Assembly: GCF_002005425.1 (NCBI RefSeq)
Contig: NZ_CP019704.1
Location: 2,438,001-2,502,000, forward strand
Length of the DNA: 64,000 nt
Source of the DNA: Polaribacter sp. BM10
GTDB taxonomy: Bacteria > Bacteroidota > Bacteroidia > Flavobacteriales > Flavobacteriaceae
Reading direction: 5' to 3'
A program made the translations under genes and the position numbers. Below are positions 60,805 through 64,000 of this stretch, one piece after another (position 1 is the first letter of the stretch; the number at the start of each line of letters is the position of its first letter). The notes below the pieces were generated by a model. That model worked only from the letters and a program-made list of their open reading frames with translations, had not been told where the DNA came from and ran no database searches.

Positions 60805-61857
60805 ATGGCAGTTAAAATAACTTCGGTAGCAAAGCAATTACCAAAATATTATAAAGAAACAAAAGATATTATTCCGTTTGTAAAATTATGGATGCAAGAT
60901 CAAGAAACTCGTTTTCAAAGAAAAGTTATCAAGCTTTTTGAAGGTGCAGGCGTAGATAAACGTTATTCTATCATGGATCCGGAAGAGGTTTTTACAGCAA
61001 CTTCTTTTGAAGAAAAAAATGATATTTATACAAGAGAAGTTGTGCAATTGGCAGAAAAATCTCTTAAAAAATCTTTAGATAAAGCCAATCTAAAACCTAC
61101 AGATATCGATTATATAATTACGGTAAGTTGCACCGGAATCATGATTCCGTCTGTAGATGCGTATTTAATAAATTCGCTAGAAATGAAACAAGATATTGTG
61201 CGTTTGCCAGTTACAGAAATGGGTTGTGCTGCAGGTGTTTCTGGTATTATTTATGCAAAAAATTTTTTAAAAGCGAATCCGAATAAAAGAGCAGCTGTTA
61301 TTGCGGTAGAGGCACCAACGGCAACGTTTCAGTTAGAAGATTATTCGATGACAAATATTGTTTCTGCAGCCATTTTTGGCGACGGAGCTTCTGCTGTTAT
61401 TTTGTCTTCGTATCAAGAAGATAAAGGCCCTAAAATTATAGACGAAGCCATGTATCATTTTTATAACGCTACTAAAATGATGGGTTTTAAATTGGTAAAT
61501 ACTGGTTTACAAATGATTTTAGACAAAGAAGTGCCACAGACAATATCAGATCATTTTCCGGCAATAATACATCCTTTTTTAGAAAAAAATAATTTAAAGA
61601 TTGATGATATCGACCATTTGATTTTTCATCCCGGAGGTAAAAAAATTGTACAAACTGTAGAAGCTTTATTTGGTGTTTTAGGTAAAAATATAGACGATAC
61701 AAAAGAAGTTTTACGATTGTATGGTAATATGTCTAGCGCCACAGTTTTATACGTTTTAGAGCGTTTTATGGATAGAAACCCAGAAAAAGGAGAAAGAGGA
61801 ATTATGTTAAGTTTTGGTCCTGGTTTTTCTGCACAGAGAATTTTGTTAGAGTGGTAA
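60805..61857 (+). CDS. type III polyketide synthase (chalcone/stilbene synthase fold)
   Basis: 350 residues. Catalytic triad in place: Cys141 (EMGCAAGVSGI), His275 (FHPGGKKIV), Asn308 (RLYGNMSSATV). GFGPG-like end: MLSFGPGFSAQRILLEW. Homodimeric enzyme that extends an acyl starter with malonyl-CoA and cyclises it, giving resorcinols, pyrones or related phenols. Together with its ACP/KS/dehydratase neighbours it likely takes an ACP- or CoA-bound acyl chain. Product unknown. Confidence 0.93.
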   Translation: MAVKITSVAKQLPKYYKETKDIIPFVKLWMQDQETRFQRKVIKLFEGAGVDKRYSIMDPEEVFTATSFEEKNDIYTREVVQLAEKSLKKSLDKANLKPTDIDYIITVSCTGIMIPSVDAYLINSLEMKQDIVRLPVTEMGCAAGVSGIIYAKNFLKANPNKRAAVIAVEAPTATFQLEDYSMTNIVSAAIFGDGASAVILSSYQEDKGPKIIDEAMYHFYNATKMMGFKLVNTGLQMILDKEVPQTISDHFPAIIHPFLEKNNLKIDDIDHLIFHPGGKKIVQTVEALFGVLGKNIDDTKEVLRLYGNMSSATVLYVLERFMDRNPEKGERGIMLSFGPGFSAQRILLEW

Positions 61858-61867
61858 AAACAATAAG

Positions 61868-62311
61868 ATGAATTCAACTAAAATCATAAAAAGTTTACCT
61901 TACAAAAAACCCTTTTTGTTTGTTGATGAATTGATAGAAATTTCAGAAAAAGGCGTTAAAGGAAAATATACTTATAGGGAGGATGAATTTTTTTACGAAG
62001 GACATTTTAAAAACAATCCAATTACGCCTGGTGTTATTTTAACGGAAACAATGGCGCAAATTGGTCTTGTTTGTTTAGGAGTTTTTCTTTTGGAAGATCA
62101 AATTTCATCCGAAGAAAAAAAACCACAAATTGCATTAACTTCTAATGAAGTAGACTTCTTTTTACCGGTTTTACCTAACGAGAAAGTAACTGTAATTTCA
62201 GAAAAAGAATATTTTAGATTTAATAAACTAAAATGTAAAGTAAAGATGCTAAATGCCAATGATGAGTTGGTTTGTAGAGGTACTATATCTGGAATGATAA
62301 TCGCAAAATAA
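61868..62311 (+). CDS. FabZ-like 3-hydroxyacyl-ACP dehydratase of the cluster
   Basis: 147 residues, hotdog fold. Active site His46 in GHFKNNPITPGVILTETMAQ and Glu60 in the same motif. Dehydrates a beta-hydroxyacyl-ACP to an enoyl chain. No ketoreductase or enoyl reductase in the visible part of the cluster; they could be supplied by the fatty-acid system or lie beyond the window. Confidence 0.88.
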   Translation: MNSTKIIKSLPYKKPFLFVDELIEISEKGVKGKYTYREDEFFYEGHFKNNPITPGVILTETMAQIGLVCLGVFLLEDQISSEEKKPQIALTSNEVDFFLPVLPNEKVTVISEKEYFRFNKLKCKVKMLNANDELVCRGTISGMIIAK

Positions 62312-62314
62312 AAA

Positions 62315-63589
62315 ATGAAAAATAGAGTTGTAATTACTGGTTTAGGAGTTGTTGCCCCAAACGGAGTTGGTTTGCAAGAATTTACAAATGCAATAAAAAC
62401 AGGAAAATCTGGTATTACTTTTCATCAGAATTTAAAAGACAAAGGTTTTTCTTGTTGTATTGGCGGTGTTCCAATGGTTACCGAAGAAAACAAACAAACA
62501 TATTTATCGCCTTTACAATTACGTGGTTTTAATTCTACTTCTATTTTATATGGTTGTATGGCTGGTATTGATGCTTGGAAAAATGCTGGTTTTTCTGTTG
62601 ATGATAATTCAGGTTTAGACTACGATTCGGGTTTAATTTTTGGAACAGGAACTTCAGGAATCGAAAAATTTAGAGAAGCAATTTATAAAATTGATAATCA
62701 AAACGTAAGACGTTTAGGAAGTACTTCTGTAGTGCAAACCATGGCAAGCGGAATTTCTGCTTATTTAGGCGGAATTCTTGGTTTAGGAAATCAGGTTACT
62801 ACAAATTCATCTGCTTGTACAACGGGTACAGAAGCGCTTTTAATGGGTTTTGATAGAATACAAAGCGGCAAAGCAAAACGAATGTTAGTTGGTAGTTCTA
62901 GCGATAGTAGTTTATACACTTGGGGTGGTTTTGATGCGATGCGCGTAATGTCTTACAAGCATAACGAAACACCAGAAAAAGGTTCTAGACCAATGAGTGC
63001 TACGGCGTCTGGTTTTGTTCCGGGAAGTGGTGCTGGAGCCTTGGTTTTAGAGTCTTTAGAAAGTGCTTTAGCAAGAAACGCAACTATTTATGCAGAGGTT
63101 TTAGGCGGAAATATAAATTCTGGCGGACAAAGAAATGGCGGAACGTTAACGGCACCAAATGCAGAAGCGGTGCAAAAATGTATTACTGCCGCAATTTCTG
63201 ATGCTAGAATTTCTGCGGATGAAATAGATGTAATTAATGGTCATTTAACAGCAACCTCTAAAGACAGTTTAGAAATAGAAAACTGGGCAAAGGCTTTAAA
63301 TCGAAAAGGAATTGATTTTCCGTATATAAACTCTTTAAAATCTATGGTTGGGCATTGTTTGGCAGCTTCTGGCGCAATCGAGTCTGTAGCAGCAGTTTTA
63401 CAAATTAAAGAGCAATTTGTGTTTCCAAATATTAATTGCGAAGATGTACAATCAGAAATTGCAACACTAATTTCTACGGATAAAATTCCTACAAAAATAA
63501 TAGAGAAAGATATTACTATTTTAGCAAAAGCAAGCTTTGGTTTTGGTGATGTAAATGCTTGTGTTATCTTTAAAAAATATTCAGAATAA
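62315..63589 (+). CDS. beta-ketoacyl-ACP synthase of the cluster (FabF/KAS II-like)
   Basis: 424 residues, thiolase fold. Triad Cys168 (NSSACTTGTEA), His310 (INGHLTATSKDS) and His347 (KSMVGHCLAASGA). The first His sits in NGHLT instead of the usual NAHGT, an unusual variant. Condenses acyl and malonyl-ACP to lengthen the starter chain. 3 bases from the genes on each side. Confidence 0.9.
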   Translation: MKNRVVITGLGVVAPNGVGLQEFTNAIKTGKSGITFHQNLKDKGFSCCIGGVPMVTEENKQTYLSPLQLRGFNSTSILYGCMAGIDAWKNAGFSVDDNSGLDYDSGLIFGTGTSGIEKFREAIYKIDNQNVRRLGSTSVVQTMASGISAYLGGILGLGNQVTTNSSACTTGTEALLMGFDRIQSGKAKRMLVGSSSDSSLYTWGGFDAMRVMSYKHNETPEKGSRPMSATASGFVPGSGAGALVLESLESALARNATIYAEVLGGNINSGGQRNGGTLTAPNAEAVQKCITAAISDARISADEIDVINGHLTATSKDSLEIENWAKALNRKGIDFPYINSLKSMVGHCLAASGAIESVAAVLQIKEQFVFPNINCEDVQSEIATLISTDKIPTKIIEKDITILAKASFGFGDVNACVIFKKYSE

Positions 63590-63592
63590 AAA

Positions 63593-63844
63593 ATGACAAA
63601 AGAAGAAATTATAAGCAAGTTAACAGTTATTGTAAAGCCTTATGTTCAAAATGAAGATGGTTTTAAAAAAATCTCTGAAAACACCTATTTTATAAACGAT
63701 TTAGAAATAAATTCTGCAAACTTAGTAGATATTATTTTGGATGTTGAAGATGAATTTAACGTAGAGATAGATAACGATTCTATGGAGAAAATGCTTTCTG
63801 TAAAAGCAACCGTAGCAATTATTCAAGAAAAAATGAATGGATAA
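63593..63844 (+). CDS. acyl carrier protein of the cluster
   Basis: 83 residues, four-helix ACP. The phosphopantetheine site is Ser41 in EINSANLVDIIL; the usual DSL is NSA here. Acidic helix II DVEDEFNVEIDND. Carries the growing chain between KS, dehydratase and possibly the type III PKS. Overlaps the PPTase start by 8 bases. Confidence 0.88.
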   Translation: MTKEEIISKLTVIVKPYVQNEDGFKKISENTYFINDLEINSANLVDIILDVEDEFNVEIDNDSMEKMLSVKATVAIIQEKMNG

Positions 63845-64000
63845 TATTGGTAATGATATTGTTGATTTAAACCTTGCTAAAACTCAAAGCAATTGGCAAA
63901 GAAATGGTTTTTTAGAGAAACAATTTACCCAAAAAGAACAGCAAGAAATTTATAATTCTAAAAATCCGTTTTTACAAGTTTGGCAATTTTGGTCTATGAA
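63837..64000 (+). CDS. 4'-phosphopantetheinyl transferase (cut by window edge)
   Basis: 54 codons visible. Starts MDNIGNDIVDL, the AcpS/Sfp motif with metal-binding Asp (GNDIVDL), and reaches FWSM, which begins the WSxKE region. Activates the preceding ACP by adding the coenzyme A arm. Start overlaps the ACP stop (ATGGATAA), so the two are translationally coupled. Confidence 0.85.
   Translation, partial: MDNIGNDIVDLNLAKTQSNWQRNGFLEKQFTQKEQQEIYNSKNPFLQVWQFWSM

Noticed and set aside
60094..63844. Reading the PKS region as a flexirubin or aryl-polyene cluster
   Set aside because: Those clusters use multiple KS pairs, aromatic ammonia lyase, acyltransferases and outer-membrane export genes; none is visible here, and the type III PKS is not part of them. 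Genes beyond the window could change this.
1..64000. tRNA, rRNA, CRISPR arrays, insertion sequences, phage genes
   Set aside because: I looked at all gaps above about 140 bases for tRNA-like arms and for regular spaced repeats, and found none; no transposase or integrase was recognised.

Overview
The window looks like a chromosomal piece of a marine-type Flavobacteriaceae (Bacteroidota; Polaribacter/Tenacibaculum-like by gene content, genus not proven). Evidence: very AT-rich DNA (roughly 30% GC by eye), a type IX secretion (T9SS) C-terminal sorting tail, a TonB-dependent receptor with FecR/ECF sigma control, several Bacteroidota-type -7 promoter elements (TAnnTTTG), and families such as DUF4175, DUF547, DUF2807 and GIN-type surface proteins. 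No rRNA, tRNA, CRISPR array, transposase or prophage was seen. Most of the window is ordinary core chromosome with short accessory stretches.

Layout. 1-2.1 kb: two secreted proteins (one cut by the window edge, one Sel1 + T9SS). 2.3 kb: a 22-bp perfect palindrome in a gene-free stretch. 2.5-9.3 kb: RNA methyltransferase, TatA, O-methyltransferase, an ECF sigma/zinc-finger anti-sigma pair, panB, a 2-hydroxyacid dehydrogenase and small proteins. 9.4-16.1 kb: a minus-strand group with mnmG, ybeY and a giant DUF4175 protein; mnmG is flanked by two parS-like palindromes. 16-27 kb: gltX, an SPFH protein, a LytTR regulator, a second tatA, rnr, a lipid kinase, rpiB; between 25.87 and 26.45 kb lies a gene-free, repeat-rich region that I propose as a candidate replication origin. 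27.4-34.1 kb: an ECF sigma/FecR/TonB-receptor system divergent from a lipoprotein, a metzincin-like lipoprotein and an outer-membrane barrel. 34-56 kb: housekeeping (recA, dut, gpsA, glpD, pheS, gdhA), transporters, three scattered copies of an undescribed small secreted protein family, a REP-like repeat, and three tandem LysE-like membrane proteins. 56.3-64 kb: one tightly packed plus-strand operon from dinB into a type III polyketide synthase cluster (FAD oxidoreductase, methyltransferase, type III PKS, dehydratase, ketosynthase, ACP, PPTase), cut by the window end.

How parts work together. The 27-34 kb block is best read as a cell-surface signalling regulon: a bipartite promoter, GTAGGG then exactly 20 bases start-to-start then GTTGT, occurs four times, in front of fecR-TonB receptor, twice in front of the lipoprotein gene, and 10 kb away in front of one of the small secreted paralogues (41651-41986). 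The last 8 kb encodes an unassigned polyketide pathway: a dedicated ACP, PPTase, ketosynthase and dehydratase probably build an acyl starter that the type III PKS extends and cyclises, after which the methyltransferase and flavoprotein would tailor a phenolic or quinone-like lipid. Its product is not known to me.
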